Notes: generated by a model from the sequence alone, not told the origin. A stretch of DNA of 64,000 nt from Terfezia claveryi (GCA_015179025.1 WHUX01000089.1:154715-218714); one strand, 5' to 3'. Positions 46,201 through 59,277 are shown, counted from the first letter of the stretch. Made by a program: numbers and translations.

Positions 46201-47907
46201 CGGGGGAAGAGACTCTGGTTGGGCAGGCAGGCAGACAGCTTGGGATGGAGGGGGTTGGCCGATTGGTCCCGTGGGGCGTCTTCAGAATAGAAGCAGCTCG
46301 AGTGTTTGGGCGACCGAATTGCCATAATTGAGTCTCCCATGGGCCGTTGGGAGGGCCGGCGAGACGAGCTGAGGGGGAGGGGGGGCAAATCACATTTCGC
46401 GCGGCGGCGATATGTATTCCCGTTCTGCCCGTCCTCTCCTTGCCCTCTCTCTCTCCTTGCCCTCGCTCGATGTCTCGATGCCTCGATGCTGCATCGCACC
46501 GCAGCAGGCGAGGCTTAGTCTACTCTAGGAACGCTCAATCGTGAGGCTGCACTCCCTCCGTCCTGGCATCAGGAAGGCTGGCTTGCTCGCAGCGACTGCT
46601 GGGGGCAGGGATACCGACCTACACACCCCCAACCCACTCATTCCCCCATCCCATCCAGCCGGTCGGTGCACACACACCAGCCCACCGACCGCGCACACAC
46701 ACCTTTCGCACGCACTAACACCACCCCCCCCCCCCCCCCCCTTCCCCTCCTGCGAGAATACGTAGGGTCAGGCAGCCCAGGTAGCTCAGGCAGGACAGGG
46801 ACAGGTACAGGATTACCTACTGTACATCCATCATCTCTTAGCGGCCATGGGCGAGGGATTGTGGGGGGAGAGAGGCATAGGCAATGCAATGGGCGGTTGC
46901 GCGAAACGAAGCGAACACAGGCCCATGGGACAAGCGGGAGAGATGCTGGGTAGCGAGCACGCTCATCTCGAGCTATTAGCCTATAGATGGAGGTTGAGCA
47001 CGCAGAACGACAGGAGTGTTGATGGGAGGCGAATGCAGAGACGAAAGCCCAGCGCCCGCTGGAGGGTGAGGAACTGGATGTGAGAAAGTGGACGGCCTCA
47101 GCAAGAGGCAGAAACGTCGAGAGGGCGAGGGGCAGAACGCCCTTGTATTTTGTGAATTTCTTTTTTCAAAATTGGCTGCTGATGGGAAGGGAGCTGCAGG
47201 CCCTCCAACGGACCCAACCTCCTCCCTCCTCCACCAGGCTGCTGTGTTCTATCCCCCTCGTCGAAGCTCACAGCTGGCCCCCCCCTTCCGCCACTACCCT
47301 GAATACCTGCCCCCTTTCGTCCTCCAGATCGACCGCCTTTCCTGGTTCTTCCATGTCTCCCGTGGCTTCTTTGGTCTTGACCAGGAACCCTCCACAGGAA
47401 TAGCTCCGTGCAACCCCCCCCTCCGACCCCCGGCCAGCACTGCAAAAGAAGTACGGGTCGATACCAACAAACAGTACCCATTCACACACACCCGCCCCCA
47501 CCTCGATTAAGCCCCTCCTTGAATCCAGAGAGATCACTTGCTCAGTCCTAGCCTTATATCCACCTGACGCTCACTTTTCTATTCCATCTCTTACCTTGCA
47601 CAAGATCTCTCATCTTGACTTTCGGTCTCTCACACCCCCCTCCCCCACCTCCCCTCCCCTTACAGGACCAACACTGCGCCTGTCAATATACAATCTGTCT
47701 CGCATCTTATTTCTACTATATACACAATCTTCAATTACCGTAGCAGCCGGCAGTAAGAGACTGACTGATATAGCAACTGCAGCTTATACTTCCAGATTAA
47801 CCAGGCTATAGGAAGGAAAAGCAAAAGAAAAAAAAAAAAAAAAAAAAAACCGAGCTACTGTATTATCGACGTTGGATTGGGTTGCGTACCGGTACTTCAC
47901 TACCTGC
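43239..47907. other. Long gene-poor region upstream of medA
   Basis: No supported gene. 45.6-47.5 kb is GC- and CT-rich with simple runs: C runs near 46715-46741 and CACA repeats near 46665-46705. An A run of about 28 lies at 47829-47849. Composition alone keeps long frames open on both strands here. Developmental regulators such as medA often have large upstream regions, so this stretch may be regulatory. Confidence 0.4.
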
Positions 47908-48672
47908 ATGCGAGCTGCTGCTTGATCCTCAAAGTCTGAGTCGTCGTTCAAGTGGTCGCATCGGTGTTCAGCTTCCTCCATTTGATTTCACCCATCCACA
48001 CCAACACCGACGCCATAGCTTCCTCCATTCGATTCCACCTTCCACCCCCAAATCTCAGTCCTCACATCAGTCTTCTTGCAGTCCGATCCCTTGCAACAGG
48101 GCACCCGCACTCTCTCAGTGCATATATCCTCCTATCTGACACCCTTTCCACAGGCTGTTCACTTTCCCCAAGTTCCAGATCTTGATATTGACTGCCTGTC
48201 TCCCATCAAACAGCCGAAGTCAATTACCCGGCCTCAGTTTACAAAGCACAAAGCAGCAACTAGACAACTCGGTAGGCTGATCGACCAGGCACCCCCTTGA
48301 TACCCGCATTCACGGCTTGAGATTTCCGACTCATTGCTCCACATCTGCTTCGACTTCCGGGGTGATTCGAGCACTTTATAATTGAGACTTACTTCACAGA
48401 CGCGGAGCTTTCGCGCGTCTTCACGAGGTTCAGTTAACATCTTCAACCGTGGCACTCAGCGCTGTATATTGTCATCCTGCACAGGTAGGCTTTCGTGTTA
48501 CTGCCTCTTGCGGAAATTCTGTGTCTGACCAATACCAAAATAGCCCGGCAGAGCCTTGGTGGGACATCCCTCAGGAACAAGTTACGGCCTCCCAGAGTTG
48601 CTCACAGTGAGAGCAACCGGTACAGTAAATTTCGAGGACGGCCTGGTGGCCAAGTCAGGCGTGCTATTGTCA
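47908..48672 (+). promoter_or_regulatory. medA leader: micro-uORF, then a 762-nt ATG-free stretch with a likely leader intron
   Basis: ATG at 47908 opens a five-codon frame (ending TGA at 47923-47925). After it no ATG occurs until 48673, the start of medA. A likely leader intron is 48485-48543 (donor GTAGGC, acceptor AAAATAG). The stretch is C/T-rich. Long leaders with upstream frames are, to my memory, described for Aspergillus medA. Confidence 0.5.
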
Positions 48673-50967
48673 ATGCCTGCCTACGGGAAGCCCCCTCAGC
48701 AGCAGCGCCAGCAGCAGCAACAGCAACAACAACAACAGCAGCAGCATCAAGCGCAGGGTAAGTGTGAGTTCATCGCACTTTGCATAGTAAATATCTAACA
48801 TGTTGGTGGAATCAAGACTATGATGGGAGGCCGATAGTTCCACATATTCAGACCGCGCAGTCAACACCATATTACCCTTCACAATCACACTATGCTCGCC
48901 CACACCCCCCCCAACGCTCTCCGCAGGTCCCGCAGGTCCCGCATGGCCATACTCCACATTACCCGTCTCAATCGCACTCGAAGCCAACGTACCAGCACCG
49001 CTCATATGAAGACCCTTCACTGCCCTTGCCCAATGTTATAAGCACTCACCCCAGTTCAGGAGTGGAAGGGAGCACATTCACCGTATACTTGCAATCCCAG
49101 GCAGATTTGACGACAGATTCTCGTGCATTCAAATTCATGTTTGGATCATTTAGATGCAGCCCAACACTATCGAAAAGCGAGGATCGCGGCAGTGGTTTCT
49201 ACGTATTGACTGGGCATGTGCCAGCATCTTCATTGACAGGATGGATTGCCCCACAAATAAGCGTTTACTTGGTGATAGAGGACGAAGAAGGTCAGGAGTT
49301 AAATACAACCGAAATTGGGACATTCACATATACCGACGTAGCAGCTCAACCAGTATATTCACCGGCGACAAGTACCCCACGGAAGAGGAAGATGTCAGAT
49401 GCTGATGAAACACGAAGTTCTACAAAAAGACCCACAAGTCAACCGTTGATCAGACCAAAGGGGGATGATTATGGTGTTTACAGCTACGCTCCAAGCGGGG
49501 TTGCAGGTGTATCATATTCTGCGTATGTTCCATTCACTCCCCCAGCTGGCAGCTACACGTCGACTGTAACAACTGACTTTACCTTTCGAAGTCAATACCC
49601 ACCTCAATCGTCTCCGCGGAGTTATACGTACAATGGATACCCTGCTACATCGGAAACACAAAGCCAAACAATCGTGGCTCCACAGCACATGCCACACTGG
49701 GCACACCCATACCCCAATTCCGGGACTGGTTCTTCTGTTACTGGCAGTATTCCTCCACAATCAGTGGCACCGAGTTCCTCAAAAATCCCACCTCCAACTC
49801 AATCTCCTCAAGAGGCCAACCCACCACTTGTACGAACATCAACCCTTCAAACTCACCAAAACCCTGGGAGTACTGGGTCTGGATCATTCAATCCATATGG
49901 GATCTATCCACATACATCCAAGGCTGTACTTAACATTGACGGTGATCTTGATACCGTTGCTGTATCCCCTTGGACTCAAGAGGAGATAGACAACAAGAGA
50001 AAACTAGTGCAATTTTGGCGCAATCAGAAAGGAGCAACAATCAATACCAATTTTGCCGTGGTATCGACGAGCGAAAGGCAGCCAAATAGCATCTGCATCA
50101 GTTGCATCTACTGGGAGGAGAAGGGAGAGTGTTACGTCACTAGTGTCGACTGTATCTATTTATTAGAATCACTAATTTCTGTGAGGTTTACAGTGGAAGA
50201 AAAGAATAGGATTCGCAGGAACCTGGAAGGATTCCGTCCACTAACTGTCTCCAAGGCCAAGGCAGATAGCGAGAACTTCTTCAAACTTATCATGGCATTC
50301 CCAAATCCCAAACCAAGAAATATTGAAAAAGATGTGAAAGTGTTTCCATGGAAAATTCTCGGACTGGCTCTGAAGAAAATCATTGGAAAATACGTGAGTT
50401 TCATTACAATACTTTTTTATCCTACCATAGCTAACGCTTAACTTGTTCAAGTCTGCTAGCTACTCCTCGACAGCTGCCGTTTTGCCCCAAGCCCCCAACC
50501 AACAATCTTACCAGGGCTCGCAGGGAAATGAAAATGCTGTCACTACGACAGAAACTTTGCCAATGGCTCAAACACCAGCCTTGGACCCGACTTCGACTGG
50601 TGCCCCTTCTTCCAGTCATACCCCCCGAACAGCTAGTTCTCCTGTGAACAGAAACCCGATTCAGAAAGATAAGCCGATGACTGGACGTCTCAATAAAGCT
50701 ACCGTAGATCTCCAGCCATCCTCGATTGTGCATCCATCAATATCGAATCAAGCCTCACAAATGTGGCCTCCACCGCATCAAGCTCCTCCAAATCCCAAGG
50801 TACATCCTGGGTCTTCTTGGGATATGCTTGGGTATGTTGATGCTACAGGATCGCCAACTGTGTCCACCACATCGCAAGGAATCCATTACCCACGAGGGCC
50901 ATATACATCAGATAAAAGGGATATTGCATCAGGAGCCGGTCACAGTCTCCCAAATAGCGGGCCTTAA
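48673..50967 (+). CDS. medA: MedA/Medusa developmental regulator (DUF7082)
   Basis: Fungal regulator of conidiophore development (medA in Aspergillus, acon-3 in Neurospora), thought to act in the nucleus. Exons: 48673-48757, 48817-50393 and 50452-50967: 2178 nt, 725 aa. A CAG/CAA run codes for the polyglutamine tract after MPAYGKPP. An IPT-like segment follows at about residues 110-200 (FTVYLQSQADLT, ISVYLVIEDEEGQELNTTEI), then a basic stretch (PRKRKMSD). The hallmark C-terminal domain spans about residues 400-556: AVLNIDGDLDTVAVSPWTQE, WRNQKGATINTNF, NSICISCIYWEEKGECYVTS, RRNLEGFRPLTVSKAKADSE, MAFPNPKPRNIEKDVKVFPW, ending IIGKYSASY across the second intron. The tail is polar and disordered. 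The gene looks intact. Confidence 0.92.
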
Positions 50968-53900
50968 TCCACGATCTCTAAAATATTGACGCTTCTTCAC
51001 GGGAACACGGTGCAAACGGGACATGGAATAAGGTGGACATGGTTTGCTAGGGTTGAGAGATATGGTGTTCTTTGTTTCTTTATTTTGATCTATTCTTTCA
51101 AGAGCTTCTCGCAGCCATATTGCATTTGTTTTGTTTTCGCGTCTGAGAAGGTGGAGCATGGCTATCACGGTGTTACTCCTTTTTGATATACATCTACATT
51201 TCAGTTTATCACAGGACACCTACACGTTTGCGTTCTGCCTTGGAAATATTGAGGAAGGCCCACAGAAATCGAAGGATAGGCAACGGTTCATGTTTCAACA
51301 CACATCCCGACACCGCCAGACCAATCAGCATAATGGAACGACAGCGCGCATTTGCCAGTCGGATGAATGCAAAAGTTGGAAACTCGAACCAAAGCGCGCG
51401 CATATCGCACTAAATTTATGGACCATATTACCATTGGTTTTCTCACAACTCAGCATATTGCGGGGCTACACCGCCATTGTATTATTTTCTTTTACTATTT
51501 TCAGTTTTATTTTCGGGAGGCTTTGTTTTGTATCTTTTTGGGGGGGGCGTGGGATGCGAGCAATATTCTTTTTACCTGCCAAAAGAATGCGTACGGTTTC
51601 GTTCCGGTGTACGAGCGTTTTGTCTACTTTTGGATTTAATATGTCTACCCATTTCATTTCCTTTATTAGCTACAATTGTATGATATTCGGTTACAATGGT
51701 GGGAGATATATGCGGTTTCTCTGGATGTTTGGATTGGGTATTTGGGCAGTTTGCGGATATCGATTTACAGCATGGGAACATATTAGTTTAGTTAGTACAC
51801 TGGCTATATTTGGGCTATTTGGGTTGTTTGGGCTTTTTTGTTTGGTTGGCCTTCGGATCTTTTGCTATTGATCGGGTCGGGTGTGCTATTTGGGTTTGTT
51901 TTGGTCTGTTTGTATCGGGCTCATTTTTTTTCTTTTTCCTCTGGAAGCTTTTTCTTTCTCAATTAGTTTAAGTTTCTTATAATAACCAAACGAGAATTAT
52001 TACCCCGCTTCGTGAGTGATCATGGGCATCTATCATCATTATACATCAATCAATATCCTCAAACACATCTTCATTGAGGCGAGCGTGAAAGGCCCTGGAA
52101 CTTGCAGCTTTAGTTTTACGGACTGTGGTGCATGTGTGTGTCGTGTGTGCGGTATGGATGGATGCCTTGTTCTTGTCCCCCTTGTCCCCGTCGCCCAGAG
52201 TACCTAGGATGCCCTGGTTAGTTGTAACTTGACCGCATCAATTGTTTCATTCTTCTGCAACCTCTTACCAGTCTCTATTACAGTATCACTTTTGTTTCGA
52301 CAGTGCCAGTTCTTTAGATTCTAGCCTGTACGCCCATTATACTGGGGGGGGAAGCACGCGCAGCCACGCCCTGGAAACGAGGAAAACTGAGACTCTGATG
52401 CTACTGCCGGCGGGGTTACCAGATTCATGTGGCCGGATAGTGTATACATGATCGATATCAATAAGTTTTTTTTTGTTTTTGTTTGTTGTTTTTGTTTTTG
52501 TTTTTGTTTTCTGCTGATTTTTGGTATTTTTGTTTGGTCTTCTCGCGGGATGACCTTCAGTCTGAAAACTGCATGCATAATGAAGGCATTCTATCTAAAC
52601 TAATGCTCCGTAGCACCGCCGGCAGGTCGTACACGATACCGCGCCCACGCCCCGCTCCACCCCGCCCACTCGGTACATACTATGTATGTATGTACATGTA
52701 TAGATTATCTATAATCTATATCAGCGCGCATCTTATGCTTATCACCTTTGTCGAGGATTGTATGTACTGTAACTGTGACTATGCCACCCCTACTACACTT
52801 CAGCTCTGTCGCATTGGTGAACGGCGCATTATCATATGCCTCCCCAACTTACTCGCATCCCCCGTATCAGCGTCAACGCTACTTACCCAGGAATCCCCCT
52901 TTTCGCAAAACTCAAACCCAGAAACATGAGAGAAAATGTAGAACCCCTTTAGGACAGAAAAATAATTACCGGTGATCTGAGTGAGAATCACATATGGTTT
53001 CCTAATGCGGCGATTACCTTCCGTGATTCCCCCCGTCCACCTAAAAATCCCCATAACCCACCCCTCCCCAATCCTAAGCTGCCCAATGGGTGACTGCATC
53101 CCTGCACGATATTATTTTGGACCGGGGATTCGGTAAGTGCTATGCAAGACCCAAAAGTCCTTCTGACCGACCTCCCTTTTACCTGCCTAGTTTTTTTTTT
53201 TTTTTCCTCAGGTGCTGCATGTAGGTCCCTGTATGAAAAAAGTGGATGTATGCACTGCACTGTGCTTGGTTCCTGTGCGACCAATTTAGACTAGGTACGG
53301 AGTACGTTGGAGACCACCGGACGCATGTTAGATACCCAGCTGCTGCGCGTGCACACGCGCGAACGAGCGCCATAGACTGGGGACGGACAGTCTCGGGATG
53401 GGTAGCTGAGGCAGCAAGCACATGCTCTTACACCCGTATATGTATGCATGATTATAATATTAGAAGTACGCCATAGGAGAACGCGCTGCATTTAGGGGAT
53501 TATTTCGCCTGCTTTGATAATTAGTATATGCTGTGCACGAGCGTACAGTAATATTACCTTCATAGGTCGTAACACCTAAACTATCCAGCAAGTTCTCGAG
53601 CCCACGGAGAGGGAACCAGTAGCAACTTGCTGCGTAATATTCGAAGAGTGTGATAGAAAGCTTAACACGCATACCTAGTACAGCAAACCTTGCGGCGCTG
53701 CCCCTTGCGCCAGATCCCCAACCCCTTCTAACTTTCTTTCCTTAACCTTCTGCCCTTGTAGTCCTAACACGCGCCGCAGAGAAGACGGTATCCTCCTTGT
53801 TGTTAGAAATTTATGTCGTGCGAATTTTGATAATGATGCTTGTTGTTGACATTCCTTGGCCACCTTCACGAGGTTGTGTACCGAGTTACGCAAGCTGTAG

Positions 53901-56900
53901 ATCCGTAAACAGCCCCACCTCCATTCCTCACTTTCAATATGCATACTTGGGACCCAACCAAGCTCGCCTCTCACATCACCGCCTCTCATTTGGTTCCCCA
54001 ATCCCCGTTTCTCGCGTACAATTGGCCAGGGTGAAAACCATGAAATAAGACGATGAATAGGTAATATGTATGTAGGGTTGGACCCTTGCGCTGTTGCTTT
54101 TTGGGCGATTCTGTCTTGTCGGGAAACATGGTAATTTTTGGCTACGGCCATGCTTCTCTAGAGAAACAGCTGCAACAAATAAAAGTCATATATCGTAAAA
54201 CTGGACTACATATCGTAGTTCATTCCGCTACATATCTATGTAGCTTTGAGATCGAACTCAACAGCTGCTTACTTAGTGAGGTTGTTGTCTGATGATGTCT
54301 GTGATGTAGTCTAGAGTGGGACTTGCTTAAGCTTGTTTTTGGTTGCGAGACTTCCGCCCCGCAGCGCAGGAAGCACATCCGCAGTGTTTTGTAGTCACAT
54401 GGCACTCATGCACACCACCAGAGAACTTTTCCCCCTCGTCCTCCCAATGCGGGTTCACGCGCTGCAGGGAACTCGATGCATCAGGTTATTGGAGGCCAAC
54501 CTCAATATTCAGGAGGATTTACAACTTGCTTTTCAGGTGAGTGAGTCGATTGGTTAGAGTATGATGTCCAATGACCGCCCGACTGGTTCTTCCGCGTGAG
54601 TCTCGAGACTATGTGCAATTGTACAAGGATATCCTGCCAACCTAGAACCCCCACAAGACAAACCCATGAGCCTTGAGCATGCACATGACGCAGGTTATAA
54701 TCTTGTGCCTGGGAATTGTTAGGAGTTGCGGTTGCTAACACATTCTGAAGGGACAAAGACGAGTCATAGATCATTTGGGATATCATGACCTACATACAAC
54801 TGTCTTTGTTGTTACACAGCGCGCCAACCCACCCCCAACTTCATGGTCTTTGAGGAGCGGATTCGAACGCCCAGCAAGTGCGTTTCTGCTGTCCGTAACC
54901 ACGCGATAAATTTTTTGTTCTTGCATTTGTTGGTGACAACCTCCCATGTCATATTTTCCTTACATATGTACTTGAGTAGAGTATTGAGGCATGCCATCGA
55001 ACCAACAGCATGGATGACCCTGACAAGCCAGCCCTTGCCTTTAACAGAAACATGGGTAATTTTTTGGTCCCGCGCTTTTTGTTGAGTTGCAGGTGATCGA
55101 TCAAAGTAAGAAATTAGGTAGTTGCGCATCGCCATAAGTAAAGTTGATGAAAATCGTCTGGTCTCGTGTACCTGTGGCTGTAGACCGCATATGCATCCTT
55201 TACGACCGATGCAACGAAAAAGTCCGATTGAACGCGACGAAGCAAGAGTACATGACAATGGTCCCAACGTCGTAGGATGATGGTGTACACGGTGCACGCT
55301 CAACAGAGAGCTGAAGGGTAAGAGAGTCATCTGGTGTCTAGTAATTCGCGTCAGATTTTGGTTCTTGCACTTGCACCCTTATACTACCAACAGGCTTCGA
55401 TCTCGTCCCGAGCATACAACGCCAATCAATTTTTCCTGCTGAGTACAGCAGTTATACTCATCATATTTTTTTCCCCGCCTGGCAAGTCGGTACCTTCACT
55501 CAAGGTAGCACTCGCTTACTTTTCCCTATTGGGCATACGAGGACACCCACCATTAATAAACATTCGAGCTGGGTATCAATTACAAATGTGAAGATCATGA
55601 TACCCCTCTTTGACGTCTCAAGAGGGGAAAAGGAAGAAGAAAAAAGCAGGGGGTGGGACTCAGCTACTTTGCAGTTGGGCAGGTCAAAGCGGAAGCAAAG
55701 GGGCCTCGAGGCGCCCGAAATCCTGTTGTGCCGATACGTATACTGAAGTTGGCTGTGTAATTCCAAACAGAGGGTCTGGAGTCCTGTTATCGGTTTTGCG
55801 CATACGGCATGGGCTTCTGATATCTCGAGGCGTCAAGCCCTGCCCATATTCTCCAGCCTGCAGTCTCGCTTGTTGAGATACTGCAGAAACAGCCGTGTCA
55901 AGTTTGGGTGGGACCGGTGAGTCGAAATGGGATATCCTTCCACCAGCACCATCAAAAAGGGTAATGACGGCATGCACCATGACCAACCTGAGAGAAAAGT
56001 TAGAGTCTGTTCGCCCTTGCTTTACTACTTTGGTTTGGATCGCCTGTGATTCCGAAACGGTGGTGATGCGACAGGCTGAATGCGGTTGTGGGATAACACA
56101 ACTGACCATAAACCCCGGTCACTGGCACCGAATTCCAGAAGACCGATATTCGAGATGGTGGCCTACAGAGACATACTGTAAGACGGTTACTAGAGTAAGG
56201 GAGGGCGTATGCTGTTTCAATCCCTTAAATTGATCGGCAACTGGAAGCTCGGCTGACCTTTCGGCGTTCACAACAATGGTGTTGTACCCCAAGGCTTTAT
56301 TTTGTACCTTTGATATCCGATTTTTTTCGGGCGGATAATCGGTCATCAATTTGATACCTTTGTGCCTGTGGAGGACAATCCGCTCATCAAGAGTGACAAT
56401 TGACCAACCAACCAACCAGGCCAACCATTGCAGACATCATCCTAAACGGGTAATTCTCCAAGGCTGGGCCAGGAACCAGACAATTCGCCAGGTATCCACC
56501 AATATCAGCCTCAGAATTTATTCAGTGACTATTTCTCTCCACGGCAGCTTTGAAAACATGCATATGTGGATATACCGTTGTTGGGAAATAGTAATAAGTA
56601 ATGTGCTCACCAGTCTCACGTTATCTTACTACTGGTGCCTAATTGGTGCGCTGCTTTACTGCTTTAAATGTCGCCGATTTAAATCTGACAGGGCACGTAA
56701 CTCTGAATAAGCACAACACTCAATGAACACGTAATTCCTTTTGCCCTGTATTGAGGATGCGGTATTTTTGGCCAACCTCACCAAATCTCACTCTTTCCGT
56801 ATGAGGTGGAGGAAGGGACTGTTAAACCACACTTTACTTGTAAATTCCACTTAGCAGCCTTGAATTTGTTGTTTATGTTCACCAAAAGTTACCCTCAAAT

Positions 56901-57345
56901 CAATCAATTCAGGGTAACGCTCTAGAGGTCTTAGTCTGCCATCCATCTTCCAAACCCCATGAGTAAATAGTCTAATCTTTCTAAATAGAGACGCTTGGGC
57001 AGAAATACCATTAGGGCCAAAATAAGGTACTTCTTGACTTCGAGGGTCTATAGTTTCTCCCACAATCGAGAATCTCCAGCAAGAGGGGCTCCAATATGAG
57101 AAGCTCGACTGTTCCTACAAACCTCCACCCGGGTAGAAAAATCATCCAACCAGCTCTATGACACCAAAAAAGTCTATAGAAGCTTTAGGACTCGTATTCT
57201 TACCCCTCTCGACGGTGCCCTAAGTGAAGGTACAGTATATGGACTAGAGTAATGTACTGCGTAACGATCGACACCGGCCCCCTGCCACATGCCGTAATAT
57301 TCCAATATCTCCATCAATAGATGCGATATCGATGCAGTAAGAACA
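50968..57345. other. Gene-poor region downstream of medA
   Basis: The first ~1 kb is T-rich and contains the medA 3' UTR. Simple T/G-rich repeats lie at 52466-52512. Two minus-strand frames may be gene relics: 54812-55330 (172 codons, with TWEVVTNKCKNKKFIAWL) and 56851-57063 (KMDGRLRPLERYPELIDLRV). Neither is recognised, and the second continues upstream with in-frame stops. Confidence 0.35.
54812..55330 (-). other. Uncharacterised open frame
   Basis: A 172-codon minus-strand frame starting MTLLPFSSLLSVHRVHHHPT. The second half is the more protein-like part (MRNYLISYFDRSPATQQKAR, HAVGSMACLNTLLKYICKEN). No domain is recognised. It could be a relic of a transposon or of a host gene. Confidence 0.25.
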
Positions 57346-57934
57346 ATGAATATGGGCTAAAAACACTCGAAAAAGTCAAATTTAATATCTCCAACCCACT
57401 CCGATCTACGCTGAACCCTCTATAGCACCTGAATTCGCAATACCACTTACGAGCACCCCTCTAGCATAATCCACCCCCACCCGCCCCACACTGCCTACGA
57501 CAACCACTGCTAGCTGCCATAGGTTCCCTAGAGGTCCACTCTATAAGCCTTATTAGTATAGACTCAAGCTGCTCACTGTATATAGAACTACATGGACTAC
57601 AAACTGTACTGCTCTGTAATACTTTTGCAAGCTAGCCCCCTCGGTATCGAATTTCAGCTATTTTAAGCGATTCAATCAAGCTATATTTGTGGTACTGCAA
57701 TCTCAAGATCTTAGGGTGCCCCTCTATACAGTATTTTAAGCCCAGCATGTTCCGTAGCTTCTGAATCATGCAAATTTCTGACCAAGCTCTATATATCTCG
57801 ATATACAATGTATTCGGCCTCAAGGGTCCTAGCAATCATAATACTAAGCCGCTCGATTCAATACAGGCTTAGCCGAGACTTTTGAAGGCCCTTGATCTGT
57901 TTCTACGACTGGGGCTTCTTCTCTGTGCCATTGT
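57346..57934 (+). repeat. 589-bp inverted repeat, left arm
   Basis: Near-identical to the reverse complement of 58246-58833; by eye I found one substitution in the outer half (CCTACGAC against CCCACGAC). Each arm contains the same 67-codon frame (57632-57835 minus, 58344-58547 plus; MLGPLRPNTLYIEIYRAWSE), which I do not recognise. Confidence 0.95.
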
Positions 57935-58245
57935 TTTTCTTATGAGTAGGAAGACGCAGGAGTATTCAGAGCTACTTGAAGGAGGTTAAGAGATATTGAC
58001 CAGTTGAGGGTAGCTGAGATGCGTTGGGTGGAGAGGTGTCCGAATACCCAAAGGTACCAGCCACAGACTTGCACTAGCAGCGCAGCAGGGCCAGCACCAG
58101 CACCAGCACTGAATACAGGCATGTGGTTAAGGCGCCTACCTTGCGCTTGAGCCAATATGGCTCAATTGAAGCTCGTGAAATTTATGAGCTTCAATCCTAG
58201 AGATGATATAACGTACACAAACTCCTAAACCCTCAAAAAACTTAA
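57935..58245. other. 311-bp spacer of the inverted repeat
   Basis: Contains two short hairpins, TTGAGCC-AATAT-GGCTCAA and TTGAAGCTC-GTGAAATTTAT-GAGCTTCAA, at about 58148-58194. An A-box-like TGGTTAAGGCG precedes them, and the second hairpin's 3' arm resembles a degraded B box (GCTTCAATCC). I do not see a foldable tRNA. Confidence 0.5.
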
Positions 58246-58833
58246 CAATGGCACAGAGAAGAAGCCCCAGTCGTAGAAACAGATCAAGGGCCTTCAAAAG
58301 TCTCGGCTAAGCCTGTATTGAATCGAGCGGCTTAGTATTATGATTGCTAGGACCCTTGAGGCCGAATACATTGTATATCGAGATATATAGAGCTTGGTCA
58401 GAAATTTGCATGATTCAGAAGCTACGGAACATGCTGGGCTTAAAATACTGTATAGAGGGGCACCCTAAGATCTTGAGATTGCAGTACCACAAATATAGCT
58501 TGATTGAATCGCTTAAAATAGCTGAAATTCGATACCGAGGGGGCTAGCTTGCAAAAGTATTACAGAGCAGTACAGTTTGTAGTCCATGTAGTTCTATATA
58601 CAGTGAGCAGCTTGAGTCTATACTAATAAGGCTTATAGAGTGGACCTCTAGGGAACCTATGGCAGCTAGCAGTGGTTGTCGTGGGCAGTGTGGGGCGGGT
58701 GGGGGTGGATTATGCTAGAGGGGTGCTCGTAAGTGGTATTGCGAATTCAGGTGCTATAGAGGGTTCAGCGTAGATCGGAGTGGGTTGGAGATATTAAATT
58801 TGACTTTTTCGAGTGTTTTTAGCCCATATTCAT
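58246..58833 (-). repeat. Inverted repeat, right arm
   Basis: Reverse complement of 57346-57934. Its outer end coincides with the first base of the copia LTR (58833), so the retroelement either inserted at the arm edge or cut the arm short. Confidence 0.95.
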
Positions 58834-59115
58834 GTAGGAAACACTCTCACGTGGCACAAAATCACGGGAAATGCAGGTAGCTGGGAATGGCTAATTGGGA
58901 CGTTCGTGGTATGAAACCGGTCGTCCCAATATGGCTAATTGGGATATCTCGAGAAAGGATAAAAAGGGCCAGAATTTGTCGCAGGATGAAGGAATAGAAC
59001 ACAAGGACCATAGCAATCAAGTCTATAGCGATACCTTTGATAGCTCTCATCTTATTTGAATATACACACTCGATTTCTTCACAATTCCTCGCTCATATAA
59101 CCTCGTAATCTTACA
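58833..59115 (+). repeat. 5' LTR of a Ty1/copia retrotransposon
   Basis: A 283-bp segment beginning TGTAGGAAACACTC and ending AATCTTACA, that is TGTA...TACA. It is followed at once by a primer binding site and by gag/pol. No second LTR is in the window, so the outer boundary is inferred from the TG/CA ends and the edge of the inverted repeat. Confidence 0.75.
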
Positions 59116-59134
59116 GGTTATGAGCCCGGCGCTC
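59116..59134 (+). other. Primer binding site, half-tRNA type
   Basis: GGTTATGAGCCCGGCGCTC is complementary to GAGCGCCGGGCTCATAACC, which I recognise as the anticodon stem-loop region of a fungal initiator tRNA-Met (anticodon CAT). Priming from an internal tRNA fragment is known for Drosophila copia and related elements. Confidence 0.6.
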
Positions 59135-59277
59135 AAGGCAAAGAAGCAATAAGAACAAAAGACAGTTGAGATATCTGTGGTACCAACCCAGTAACACTGC
59201 CGTTCAGAAAAGCAGAAGCCCAAAAGCCGTGGCCGCCCTATCGTTGCAACATAAAGAAACCCTGCGAAACTTAGCAT

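Noticed and set aside
45714..46499. A 261-codon minus-strand frame upstream of medA
   Set aside because: The GC- and CT-rich composition keeps several frames open on both strands; no domain, no codon pattern and many runs of R, P and S.
51131..51871. A 246-codon frame after medA
   Set aside because: T-rich 3' UTR sequence giving F/L/I/V/G-rich translation; no family signal, and it overlaps the expected medA 3' end.
54840..54900. tRNA-like stretch with GTTCGAATCC on the minus strand
   Set aside because: T-stem and acceptor do not pair, and the stretch lies inside an open protein-like frame.
58128..58200. tRNA or SINE head in the inverted-repeat spacer (A-box-like TGGTTAAGGCG, weak B box)
   Set aside because: Two hairpins are present but no cloverleaf could be drawn; the B box differs at key positions. 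Kept only as a remark.
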